Shown here: piece by piece, positions 22,746 through 32,639 of the stretch
Layout of the letters: the number at the start of each line of letters is the position of its first letter
Position numbering within the stretch: the first letter of the stretch is position 1
Origin: Ophiura sarsii
Lineage: Eukaryota > Echinodermata > Ophiuroidea > Amphilepidida > Ophiuridae
Direction: 5' to 3'
Assembly (NCBI GenBank): GCA_035610835.1
Contig: CM069452.1
Coordinates: forward strand, 68,172,919-68,236,918
Length of the DNA: 64,000 nucleotides
Notes under the pieces: generated by a model
Database searches by the model: none
What the model was told of the DNA's origin: nothing
What the model saw: the letters and a program-made list of their open reading frames with translations, nothing else
Made by a program: the position numbers and the translations under genes

Positions 22746-23200
22746 CTACCAGATGATATGAAAATGAATTGGAAATGTACTGGATTCTGCATGGTTGATA
22801 TTGATAATAAATACGAAATTATTGCTTAAACTTGATTTTAAAGAGTAAGAGGTACTTGCAAATGAACATAAAAAGCAAGAAAGTTAAACCATAGATAACA
22901 ATTAAATTATGTGTATAATAATATCAGCATTAATTCATGAATATCAACAATATTCCATGGTTAGACTATTTTATATAGACTGAATACACAGTGGTGCCCA
23001 ATGCCAAAAAAAGCAGAGGTTATAAAAGTTAAGTTTAGGGCCTTCCAAAAACGGACTCCTTGCTCCCGAGTTTAATAAGCAATCGTCAGGACAACTAGCT
23101 ACAAATGACATGAAACTCGGAGTAACACAAGTTCTTTTCTGGAAGGTCTTTACTTTTGTTATATCAAACAGGGTGTTAAGGCTTATGAAATAAAGCTTAC

Positions 23201-23609
23201 CAGTTAGGTTGATGAGAGATGAAACATCATTAGCAATAACATCGTCTTCATAAATTGTAAAGTGGCTTTCAACTGGTCTGCTCGATTCGAACTACAACTT
23301 GCTTGATTTTCTTAGAGCTCCCCCAAGAGTTAAAACTCTCACTTTCACTCCATCTGCATCCTCATCACTCTCCTCAACTTCATCTTCTCTTGGCCTAACC
23401 ACTGCAGCTGGCCTAGCCCTTTGGCGACGGCCACGTGTTCGGTTTAGGACAGGAGGCGGTACATCCTCGATGTTTATAGTTGCAGGAATGACACAACTTT
23501 TATGACCAGGTGGGGGTACAGATGCCCTCCCTTTGCTTCTGCTGCAAAAGTACGTTTCGATACCTACTTCTTGTTCATTGATGCTGACGAAATGATGAAG
23601 AAACGCCAC
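23201..23609 (-). pseudogene. RAG2L: RAG2-like exon 1 candidate (in-frame TAG)
   Basis: The frame starts at ATG 23609 and runs to donor ACTG|GTAAGC at 23200, ending in phase 1, exactly as needed to join exon 2 (NLTG-AEFPGLD). One TAG at 23292-23294 (codon 106) interrupts it. The first 105 codons contain a basic AT-hook-like run (RTRGRRQRARP) and an acidic stretch (REDEVEESDEDADG). After the stop comes HFTIYEDDVIANDVSSLINL. With exons 2 and 3 the open-frame total is ~483 codons before the PHD finger, comparable to RAG2 (527 aa in human). The segment has no clear vertebrate RAG2 match, so membership rests on phase, strand and spacing. The real start could be an unseen upstream exon. Confidence 0.55.
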
Positions 23610-25030
23610 ATTTTAATTTAAATGAAAATGCAAATGTTCAAAGAATACAAGCAGATAACAAAGCAAAACTGCATGCGATGTACAACCATGAAGTGATTTG
23701 ATGGACAAGATCTAGAAAGGAAATGAGTCATTGGGTATGGGGCCGGGCTCCTCCTCTTTTCCAAAATATTTCATACTCCAGAGGAATTAAGAAAGCACAA
23801 GATGAATAAAAAGGAGGTCAAACTTACTTATCCTTCTTTAAAATAAATAACAACTTATTGCCAAACTACTATAAGAATTGGCAATGTCTGGCTAGACGTC
23901 CCGTAATTCAAGTGCGCATGCTCAAACCAATTAATGATACGTTGTAGCCATACGGTTTATTCCGTACGGGACGTGAGGCAAGATATAGCCTAAGAATTAG
24001 TCTATATCTCTTAGAATTAGCATTGGCAACTGTGCAAACTTTTTAATGTCTTATGAAAAAAGTTGCATTTATATTTTGTTTTTAAAACGCCTAATATGAA
24101 GATTTAGCAAGCAATTAAAAATAATGATCATTAAAATATGGAGAAAGGTGAAGCAACTTGTTTCATGACGAACTCAAGAAAGTTTGACAAGTTAATCATT
24201 ATGAATGAACAAAAAGTCGAGGCTCACACAATAATTAAACTAGGTTAATAAATGTTTGCTTTATTTTCATTGTGACAATTATTGGTGATAATTGTTTCAT
24301 ATCGAGGCTGAAAAAGATAAATACTTGCATGTTTTAAATGGTAATCATGTTTAACAAAGACTTCTCATTAGTAAAGTTGCGTAAAGATACTTTAGGACCA
24401 AGAAAATACATGTAAATAATATCAAAACTCTAACATTTAGAAACTTTTTTTGAATACTATTTCTATTTTCTTTTAATTTTTCATGCACCCAAAAAACTTT
24501 GCAGATTCTTTGATTGTTTTATACAAGGTTCTTTATGTACACTGAATCGATAAATATAATGTCTGATGTTTATTTATGATTTAATTAATAATTAAAACAT
24601 TTTCTATACACCAAGCAGTTGAAAAGTGTAAGTAAAGGGCACATTTATAAATAATCGGAACGCAAACATTATTGATGTGTGTTCCAATTGGTAATGGGTT
24701 TCCTTTAATATTTTTATAGCTATACACACAGAGACACTTGTTGTTTGAACTATGCAAAGGCCACCAAGGTTATCACGCGGTTAAAAATAGATCTGGAATA
24801 TGAGTAATCTTGTTGAATTCCCGGATGAACTCTAATACGCATGCGTTTAGAGGTCTGCTTGTGGGGGTGTGTGTGTGTACTGGCTGTAGTTGGGGTGTGT
24901 TGGTGGTGTGTACTCTTTTAAGATGCCAAATCCAAATCACTGCCTCCCCCCCCCCCCCCTCCTCCACCCCTATATTGGAAGAAAGACTCGACAATAAATA
25001 CACAATCTTCAAACAATTAAATTATTTCCT
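23610..25030. other. Presumed right flank of RAG locus, no gene recognised
   Basis: AT-rich sequence between the RAG2-like start and MCT exon 1. It contains a 10-bp inverted pair (ACGTCCCGTA / TACGGGACGT) around 23898-23981 and a GT/C-rich microsatellite near 24860-24965. I looked here and at 13650-14040 for matching inverted repeats that would mark RAG-element ends and found none by eye. Confidence 0.4.
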
Positions 25031-25033
25031 TAC

Positions 25034-25247
25034 ATAGTACCGCTCCGAATCCGTTCCCCAGAGACACGATCAAACCGATGACCCAAGTATCCGTTGAGAA
25101 CTCCTCCTGAATTCTGGGTAACATAACTCCCAGACTTTTCACCGTTCCGTTTACCAACATTAACGCAACAAAAGCACTGGTAGCTACCACCCAAGCCCAA
25201 ACACCATCTACGGATGCAGTGTTGATGCGCTCGTTGGTAGAAACCAT
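25034..25247 (-). CDS. Monocarboxylate transporter (MCT/SLC16-like), first coding exon
   Basis: This exon encodes the N-terminal 71 residues from ATG 25247. The MCT family motif just before TM1 is present as DGVWAWVV (family consensus [D/E]G-x-W-x-W). TM1 follows (ATSAFVALMLVNGTVKSLGV), then FSTDTWVIGLIVSLGNGFGAV leading into TM2. The donor CTAT|GTAAGG at 25033 is strong, phase 1, and joins exon 2 in frame 15.2 kb away. The start is chosen because the preceding residues are short and the motif sits where it does in other MCTs. The promoter was not identified; it should lie just to the right. Confidence 0.87.
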
Positions 25248-25647
25248 TGTTGTATCAATCCCTTAAAACTAAATTGGTCCACCCACGAATACTACTAATG
25301 TACGACGCACGCACGCACAACGAGGTGTAATCTGTCCAGCCTATGCATTTGATATTAACTATTACTAAATTTGTGCACACAATGGAATACTGGGCAGTCT
25401 TCCAGTGCCTATACACAATTTGCGCGTTATACAATCTTGAACTTTGAACTTTTATTAATCTCTATCGATGAGAGATGCAACGTAATGTATTTACATAGAT
25501 GGCGCTATAACATAATACTAGGGCGCACCACACCAAATATCTTTCTCATTGAAATACGTGTAAAAGTGCCATATTTCAAGACACCTTTTCTACCCTCCGG
25601 TTACATTTATTGCATACTTGTCAACTATGACCATTTTCAGTAACATC

Positions 25648-25766
25648 TCAACTTTAATTTAAGCCTTGTTTCATGAGGGGTTATTAAGCTAAATTTTCCG
25701 CTACGGACCTACACACAGCGCCCTCACTTTTTCACGTTTTCTGGCATGCCTGTTCACCATTTAGGC
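25648..25766 (+). repeat. Direct repeat pair, copy 1
   Basis: About 118 bp starting 'aactttaatttaagccttg' and ending 'gcatgcctgttcaccat' recurs almost identically at 26944-27055. The 1.18 kb between them is AT-rich and has no gene. The arrangement could be a solo-repeat pair flanking an insertion or a segmental duplication. Confidence 0.7.
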
Positions 25767-26943
25767 AGGTGCTTACGCCCTGGGCACTATTTAGGTCGAT
25801 AAATTAAAAATATCGTATTTTATCATTGTAGGTGCAACGGATAGGTCCCACTCGTTCATTTAAATACAAACATACCATCCCCCGAGAAACAAATTGCCCG
25901 AAAACCTCACATTTACAAGCCTAGTCTTCGTGCTTTTCCGGAACTACTACAGGATTATACGAATTGCGCATTGATTTGGTGTGGTGCTCTCTTTAACAAA
26001 AATCTATAAAAAAAAATTGCATTTTTGGAATCATCATATAGCATTATGAAAAAGTGTCACTCAAAAAATTCAAATTCTACTCCTAACTTGAATTATGTCA
26101 CAAAATAGATTTTACTCTATACCCAAAATACCCAATTTTTCTCACTTTTTTGCCATTGTTTGCCCAAAATTGTTACATTTATTAAAGTCTGCTTTCATGA
26201 CCAAAACGTGTATTTTTTATTTGTCATTGATTACATTGTATAATATATATGTTAATAGCATATATGACACATTTAATTATCGACAAACATGATAACTTAA
26301 TCATATAATCACTATATCACGCCGTATTCATTGCAGAGATACCTGTATGCCATTAATGGTTAAATTATGTGTGGGGGGGGGGGGGTAAAAGACCCCCGTA
26401 TTTGTAGGACAATAAAGCTTCTAAAAGCCATTTGTTTACTTAGAGTATCATGATTACCTAGTAGGCAAACTCACAATTACATTTTTGTCACGATATTACC
26501 CCTAGGGTATTGTGTTAAGTATTGAATGTACAATTTTAACGATTTGTTGCTCTTTTCTGAGCCAATGTGGGGCCAAATATGAATTTTGACAAAACGTTGA
26601 CCTACATGAGAGTGATAAACTCTAAATAAAGCTTTGAACTTAAAAATGAGATAATTAGCTCTTTAACTGAGATGCAAGTTACTTGATATAGACCTAAGAG
26701 GGAGTATTCTTGCACGTGGGGGACTTCTAGCCAAGGGTAACGTGACCCTCTATCTATAAAATCGCAAAACAGACCCGTAGCCATTTGACTCTAAATTTGG
26801 AGCTTTAGAGCCATTTTCTTGGCTATTTCTCGAGAAAATCATGTACACTTCTTGATATTAACGTCCGACATTGATATAAATGGTGTTTCGAATGTAAATC
26901 AAGGCGTATTTAAGCAATTTGAACCCACCTTCCACTTCAAAAC

Positions 26944-27055
26944 TCAACTTTAATTTAAGCCTTGTTTCATGAGGGGTTATTAAGCTAAATTTTCCGCTAC
27001 GGACCTGCACACAGCGCCCTCACTTTTTCACGTTTTCTGGCATGCCTGTTCACCA
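26944..27055 (+). repeat. Direct repeat pair, copy 2
   Basis: Second copy of the block at 25648-25766, in the same orientation with about two substitutions. Right after it the sequences diverge. Confidence 0.7.
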
Positions 27056-27717
27056 TCCGTCCATCCAGGAGTTGATGAGATAAACATCAAAACCCGCTAA
27101 TAGCAGCTCAATGCTGTGACGTCACCAGCGATGGTTTCCAGTTTTCAATACGATTTATTCCGTTAAAATATACTTCCGGGTTCCAAAGTATCGGCAATCC
27201 TTTCACCTTGGAGCTGCCATTAACGAAAGCGAGGCGATATCGTTATATTTTCATTCTTTGCCAGGGAATGAATCTCATATCTGCCCATTGTCATGATTGT
27301 TGAGATTTGGTTCACAGTATAGCGCACTCTATCAGTTCTTCACCCGGAAGTTAAGCGTAAACTGTCAATCATTCGCTGTGAATGAATATTCAGCCATGAC
27401 TATTCATGACCTCACACGATGTGATCGTCGCGATCCTGCGTCCTTCCCAACTGATCTGATTACAATATTCATAATGCAAATAACGCCACGCCTCTCCTCT
27501 AAGCCATCCACAATTTAAAATTCGTATTTTGTTCCACGTAAATATTAATTTCAAATAACTAATTCTGAATGTTTCGTGTCATATAAGAACTAAATTTTGC
27601 TATCATCAAAGCAAATCAGTTCTACTCTAAATCACAATCAGCTTTTTTTACCATTGATGTACTATTACTGTGCCACATATCATGTTTTGAGCCGATAAAA
27701 TCCACCACGTCTTAGGT

Positions 27718-28989
27718 TAGGGGGGGGGGGGGGGGGGGTACCGCGCCATTTTGCGATATTTTGCGAAATCGATCGTGGTTATCACGTGATACGTATCGTG
27801 GAAAAATAATTTACACTGTTTTAACGAAATGCACTGTGGGTTTGTGTTACCAGCCTAAAATCATAGAGGTCGCAAACCCGGTCGCAAACTTGCTTATAAC
27901 CTAGCTATAACAAGCTAAAAATGACATCTCTGAATGTATACCAAAGTGTGCAAAGGAGAAATTGTTGGACACACTGGTAAAAATGGTTTTACAACAAGTT
28001 TTGCTATCATTAATAAAACTGAACTCAAGGCAAATCACTCTATTTATCGAGCAATAATATAATTGTTTACGCATTTTAATTGTTTAGATACAAAGTTAAA
28101 TAAATCAAGGATACATTTATGATAGATAAATAAATAAAAAGAAAACTATAAACGCATGGGCGGCATTTATAATTGATAAAAATTGACATAACAATGATGT
28201 TACATTAATCTACCATCAAGTTTAAAAAAGAGAAAAATAAAAGGAAGATTCGAACCCGTGATTTCCGATTGCCAACGACATGTCAACCTACGCACGCCAC
28301 AGAGATCAACGACTGTAATTGTGATAGTTTTATTATTTAACCATTATCTATCTATTTATAACGAACGGATTTTTATTGTGCCATTTTTGCCAAATGTGTG
28401 TGTTGCTCTCGCACAAAATGTGTTTGTAATTTGATTATAATCCTTATTTTTAAAAGAACGGTAATTTTGTTTGACATTTTCGAGAGAAAAAAATGGCGTA
28501 ACTGATACGGTAAACTCCAGCAGTCCGTGTGGACAAGCATACAGATGATGCCGGCAGGCTAAGCAAATCCAGCATATAAAACAAAAAGTGCTCCTAATGG
28601 GGCTCGAACCCACAACCTTTCGCTCCCCAGACGACGTTCTCTCCACTACACTAAACGTGCTAATTGAAAAACATGTTATTATCATTCCCACGTTTCCCGG
28701 CCGCCACTCTGTTCAAAGGCACAAAAAAGTTGACTTGTTTTATGCTTTTTTTGCAATTCTGAGGTGTGCAGTTTGATTTTCTTTCTCGAATTGTTTAGAA
28801 AACCATCCATTTTAGAACATCTGAAATTTAAAATGAACTGCACACCTGGGAAAGTATGATGCCAAGGGCATATTTTTTGCACGTAAATCCAATACAAGCG
28901 TTCTGAAAATCGACAAAAATATGACGTCATAACCATTGCTTCGGGACAAAATGGCGCGGTACCGCCCCCCCCCCCCCCCCCCCCCCCTA
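27718..28989 (-). mobile_element. 1.27-kb TIR element with 9-bp TSD and tRNA-like cargo, copy 2
   Basis: An inverted sister of 12351-13652 with the same GGTACCGCGCCATTTTG termini and internal sequence. Its target duplication is GTCTTAGGT (27709-27717 and 28990-28998), which is present once in the uninterrupted family X copy at 9055-9640. It contains the tRNA-like unit at 28587-28660 and a second tRNA-like stretch near 28245-28310. Confidence 0.82.
28587..28660 (-). tRNA. tRNA-like sequence (anticodon loop CTGGGGA) in a DNA transposon
   Basis: Counterpart of 12713-12786 with the A and B boxes preserved and one difference in the anticodon loop (GGG rather than TGG, both proline if functional). 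The acceptor arms again do not pair. Confidence 0.5.
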
Positions 28990-29115
28990 GTCTTAGGTCG
29001 TCTGGTTTGCTACGACCATGATAGTGCGCCCCCTATAAAACCTTCACCCGTGAATTTGCGCATAGTAGACGGGGAACTTTGCCGTCGAGATACTTGTCCC
29101 ATAGTTATATAGTCT

Positions 29116-29985
29116 CTGTCTTTGCCTCGCATAAATCAGGTCAATAGTATAATTCCGTTACAGTAGACGATCGATTAGACCGTACTCTTCTTACTGTAGG
29201 CATGGTGGGCATACGCAATACAATCACGAGTCATTCAGTTTACAATTATTTAATTTCCGATTGGATAATATTCGGATTAACCTTAGATCATGATTATTCT
29301 ATCTAAATTAAGATCAATTAAGTGGAATGTTTTGATTTGTCCGTCATCACCTGTAACGTAAAATGGGTAAGTTCCTCCAGCTGTTAGCGCAATCGAAGGT
29401 AGGCTAGGTTGGATAGCTGGTATCGTGCCTACCCAATACCCTGAATATATGACCATGTGAACATACGTAGTAGTGGACCTTGTATACACCTAGCAACAAA
29501 AGTCCTCGACCAGGTGCTTTGAGGTTGGCTAATTCAAAATAGGTATCGGTACTAAAAATCCTTCTCCGCAGTTTGATACCTCATTCAACAAAATCGAATG
29601 GATACTTAGTAAGTTATGGCGGTTTCAATGACCGCGCATAACAACAGCAAAGTTGCACTAGGTATAGGAAATCATTGATTTGTGTGTGATTACGCACGCA
29701 AATTATGGTTATCACTGATCCAGACCCATTCATCCAGATACCTAGGCGGCTCGTTCAGATAGCGCAGAGTTTATTTATTATCTGTACAGTTACTTTTTTA
29801 TGACTGTACATGTATATGGTTAAACCGGGGGTGAAACCAATAGCCGCGCGTAAAGTGTTAACTGTTCTATGGTCAAAGTTCGAGTCAATATTTGGCTTGA
29901 ATCCGTTTAGCTAGGGTTTTTACTATAAACGAGAAAGAACAACAACTTGCAGGGGCGTAACAGAGGGGGTGGGGGCACAGCCAAA
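29116..29985. other. No gene recognised
   Basis: Mixed-composition non-coding sequence. Only short open frames without domains were seen. Confidence 0.4.
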
Positions 29986-30082
29986 AAAAATCCTGGTTAG
30001 AATAATTCCGTCCCGGAATTTTTCGTAAAAGTTGCCCCAATTTTTTTCCCAGTCAGTCACCTCGTGAATTTCACGTAAGTGT

Positions 30083-30430
30083 GGGGGGGGGGGGGGGGGG
30101 GGGGGCGTAGGGTCAACAAAATTCGCACGGTCACAAAATTACGCAAGGTCACAAATTTCGCACGGTCACAAAATTTCGCAGTACAAAAAACGCAACACTC
30201 ACCAATTTGTTGACTGTTTGTGCTTTTTGTACTACGAAATTTTCTTTCTTTCTTTCTTTCCCTTTCTTCTTTTCTTTCTTTCCCCTTTTTTCTCCTTTTC
30301 CTTCTTTTTTCTCCCTTTTTCCTTTCTCTCTCTCTTTTCTTTCCCTTTCCCCCTTCTTTTCCTCTTTTCCCTTCCCCAAATTTTTCCTGGTGGGTAGGTT
30401 TGAATTTCCTGCTGAGCACCTTCAGGGGGG
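30083..30430. repeat. Poly-G, ~20-bp tandem units and long pyrimidine tract
   Basis: A G run (~22 bp) is followed by four ~20-bp units of 'cacaaaatttcgcacggt' and then ~145 bp of almost pure C/T (about 30238-30380). The frames on both strands here are compositional artefacts. The pyrimidine tract could form H-DNA/triplex structures. Confidence 0.7.
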
Positions 30431-30606
30431 GCCCCCCTGCCCCCCCGGCTGTTAGGGGGCTGTCATTTTCTTCGGGAGGGGAGTCACAAATATGGTGGGG
30501 GGTCATAATTTTATAAAATCTAAAATAGGGGGGTTATAGTTTTGTGTAGCAATTCAGATTCTAAAATTTCAAAACGGCAATTTTGTTCACGCTTCGCGCG
30601 CATTCA

Positions 30607-30765
30607 TCTAAGCATATCCCTTATAAATGTACATATTTACAACACATTTCCTGTTTATTTTTCATTATTTGCTATTTTAGTCATTCAAAAATCTAACTTC
30701 GATAGGCCAGGGGGGGGGTCATAAAATTATTTTGTATCGGATAGGGGGGTTATAAATTTATTAAC
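30607..30765 (+). repeat. Dispersed repeat shared with 42070-42215, copy 1
   Basis: The block from 'agcatatcccttataaatgt' through 'ttcgataggcc' to 'ggataggggggttat' occurs in both places with few differences. It is non-coding and flanked on the right by poly-C. Confidence 0.7.
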
Positions 30766-31767
30766 AACGGCCACTGACATATTTGTGACGCCCCCCCCCC
30801 CCCCCCCCTGCCGAAGAAAATGATAGCCCCCTTACGCCACTGACAACTTGGCTATGCAGTCACATTCATACCCTACACAATTTAATAGTCACGTAGAAAT
30901 GGTGGTCCCGTGCATCGGAAGAGCAATACCCGAGCACGTTAAAAAGGTTACAGACTCCTAAAGCCCTTACAGCCCTCAACCCTTTGAAACCACATTTGTG
31001 ACCCAATTGCTATTTGGTGTGGTTCAGGTATCAAACTGACCGGTCAATGTCAACTAGACCAGATGGTGTATGATGATGTACGGGTGTTTACAGCTGTGTT
31101 TATGAAATAGGATTTTATAGGGTATAGACCTCGCCTTATGTGAACTTGAATTGAGATTTCCAAGGGTTGAGACGTCTAATGCATGTTAAATTTGTGGTTC
31201 TTAGGGAAAGGTCACTTTTTATATTGCAATTAGAAAATGTTGGCTATTGTATACATACTTTATTTACTGATGACTATGATGGATGCTACAGATATAAGGG
31301 ACTCCTATTTACATACCAAGAAGTATCAATTAATTTAGGCGCCTTAATTTTCACGATTTTATTATTTTGTCATTTTGTTTTGAGTGGTGAATTTATAACC
31401 ATATGAATTTTTCTTTGCGAGGGGGTGAGTTCTGAAACTAGTATGATTGCCTTACGGGCATGAAACTCCAGAGTAAGGTTATAGTAATATGTAAAAATAG
31501 TTTTTGGCGGGAAGAATTTGGAGGGGGTTTGGGCATAGTAAATATGAAGTCACAGTGTTTATGCCTGTACACCCAGGTGTTTTGTGTTGCATATTGCATT
31601 TCTCCAGCCTAATTTGTTTTGATTTCAAAATAATATAACAACAAAACACAAAATTTCACACAAAATTGAATTGAATGAATTATTGTTGATATAATTTTCA
31701 GATATATCATGTATAGTCTTTTTGAATTTTAAATGCAGCTGTCCCACGACTTTGGACGTGGCGTTGC

Positions 31768-31872
31768 AGGGTCAGAATTTCGTCAAAGGTTGCGAGAATC
31801 CATTTGGATTCCTGCAAATGATGCAAAAATCTATGGATTCTCAGATTCTCCTCGAAATTCTGACCCTGGCGT
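31768..31872. repeat. ~45-bp-arm inverted repeat
   Basis: 'gggtcagaatttcg' and 'gagaatccat' are mirrored by 'atggattctc' and 'cgaaattctgaccc', giving an imperfect hairpin of about 100 bp. It lies just left of the repeat region linked to the piggyBac gene. Confidence 0.6.
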
Positions 31873-31929
31873 TGGTAGGTTAACCCCGTGGCCCATCCCT
31901 ATTCAGCTGCATATGTTAGCCAAATTGAT

Positions 31930-32620
31930 AAAAAAGTAAGACTCTGACAGAGACAGAGATAGCCAAATTGATGACAAATCTTGAAAGATGGAGGATGTCC
32001 CACCCGGAATTAATTCGGAATGCGATGTATGACGAAGGATGTAGGACGAGTGGAAGCAATATGTTGTCACAAAGAGTGAACCTTTTTGCCAAAGTGAGAT
32101 AAATTCAAACTCCATCAGCATATATATCCAGGTGTTATTATATTCTAAATGAATTCCTTCGAAGCGTAGTGTAGAGAGATAGCCAAATTGATGAAACACT
32201 TGAAGGATGGAGGATGACTGGAAGCAATATTTGTGTCACCAAAGGTGAACCTTTTTGCCAAAGTGAGCAAAACTCAAACTCCATCAGCATATATACATGT
32301 AACCAGGGTGTTGTTAAAATGGTTACGAAGGATGTAGGACGAGTGGAAGCAATATGTTGTCACAAAGAGTGAACCTTTTTGCCAAAGTGAGATAAATTCA
32401 AACTCCATCAGCATATATATCCAGGGTGTTATTATATTCTAAATGAATTCCTTCGAAGTGTAGGAGGATGTTTGACTGGAAAGGTGTACTTGTTAGAATC
32501 AGGATGAATTCCCTTGAAGCGAATTGTAGGAAAAGTAAGACTCTGACAGAAACAAAGCTAAATTGATGAAAAATGTTGAAGGATGGAGGATGTCCAACCT
32601 AGAATTAACTTGGAATGCGA
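31930..32620. repeat. Diverged long tandem units flanking the minisatellite array
   Basis: Two related ~300-bp segments share 'aaaagtaagactctgacag', 'gccaaattgatga', 'tggaggatgtcc', 'tgcgatgtatga', 'gtgaacctttttgccaaagt' and 'ctccatcagcatatata'. A short piece ('agagatagccaaattgacga') reappears at 40590-40628, on the other side of the transposase gene in the same orientation. Confidence 0.65.
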
Positions 32621-32639
32621 TGTATGATTAAGACGGAAG

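Larger units (their letters stand above)
27270..29115 (-). repeat. Repeat family X, copy 3 (inverted, split by insertion)
   Basis: The reverse complement of the family seen at 9055-9640 occupies 27270-27717 and 28990-29115. The two parts are separated by the 1.27-kb element at 27718-28989. The break point is the GTCTTAGGT site, a different position from the insertion in the copy at 11775. Confidence 0.72.

Noticed and set aside
13650..24100. Terminal inverted repeats and a 5-bp target duplication for the RAG locus
   Set aside because: Comparison by eye of the flanks (13650-14040 against 23610-24100) gave no convincing inverted match. A computed alignment, or an empty site in a relative, is needed.
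30057..30516. Lys/Glu/Arg-rich and Phe/Ser/Pro-rich frames at the pyrimidine tract
   Set aside because: Pure compositional artefacts of a C/T run and poly-G.
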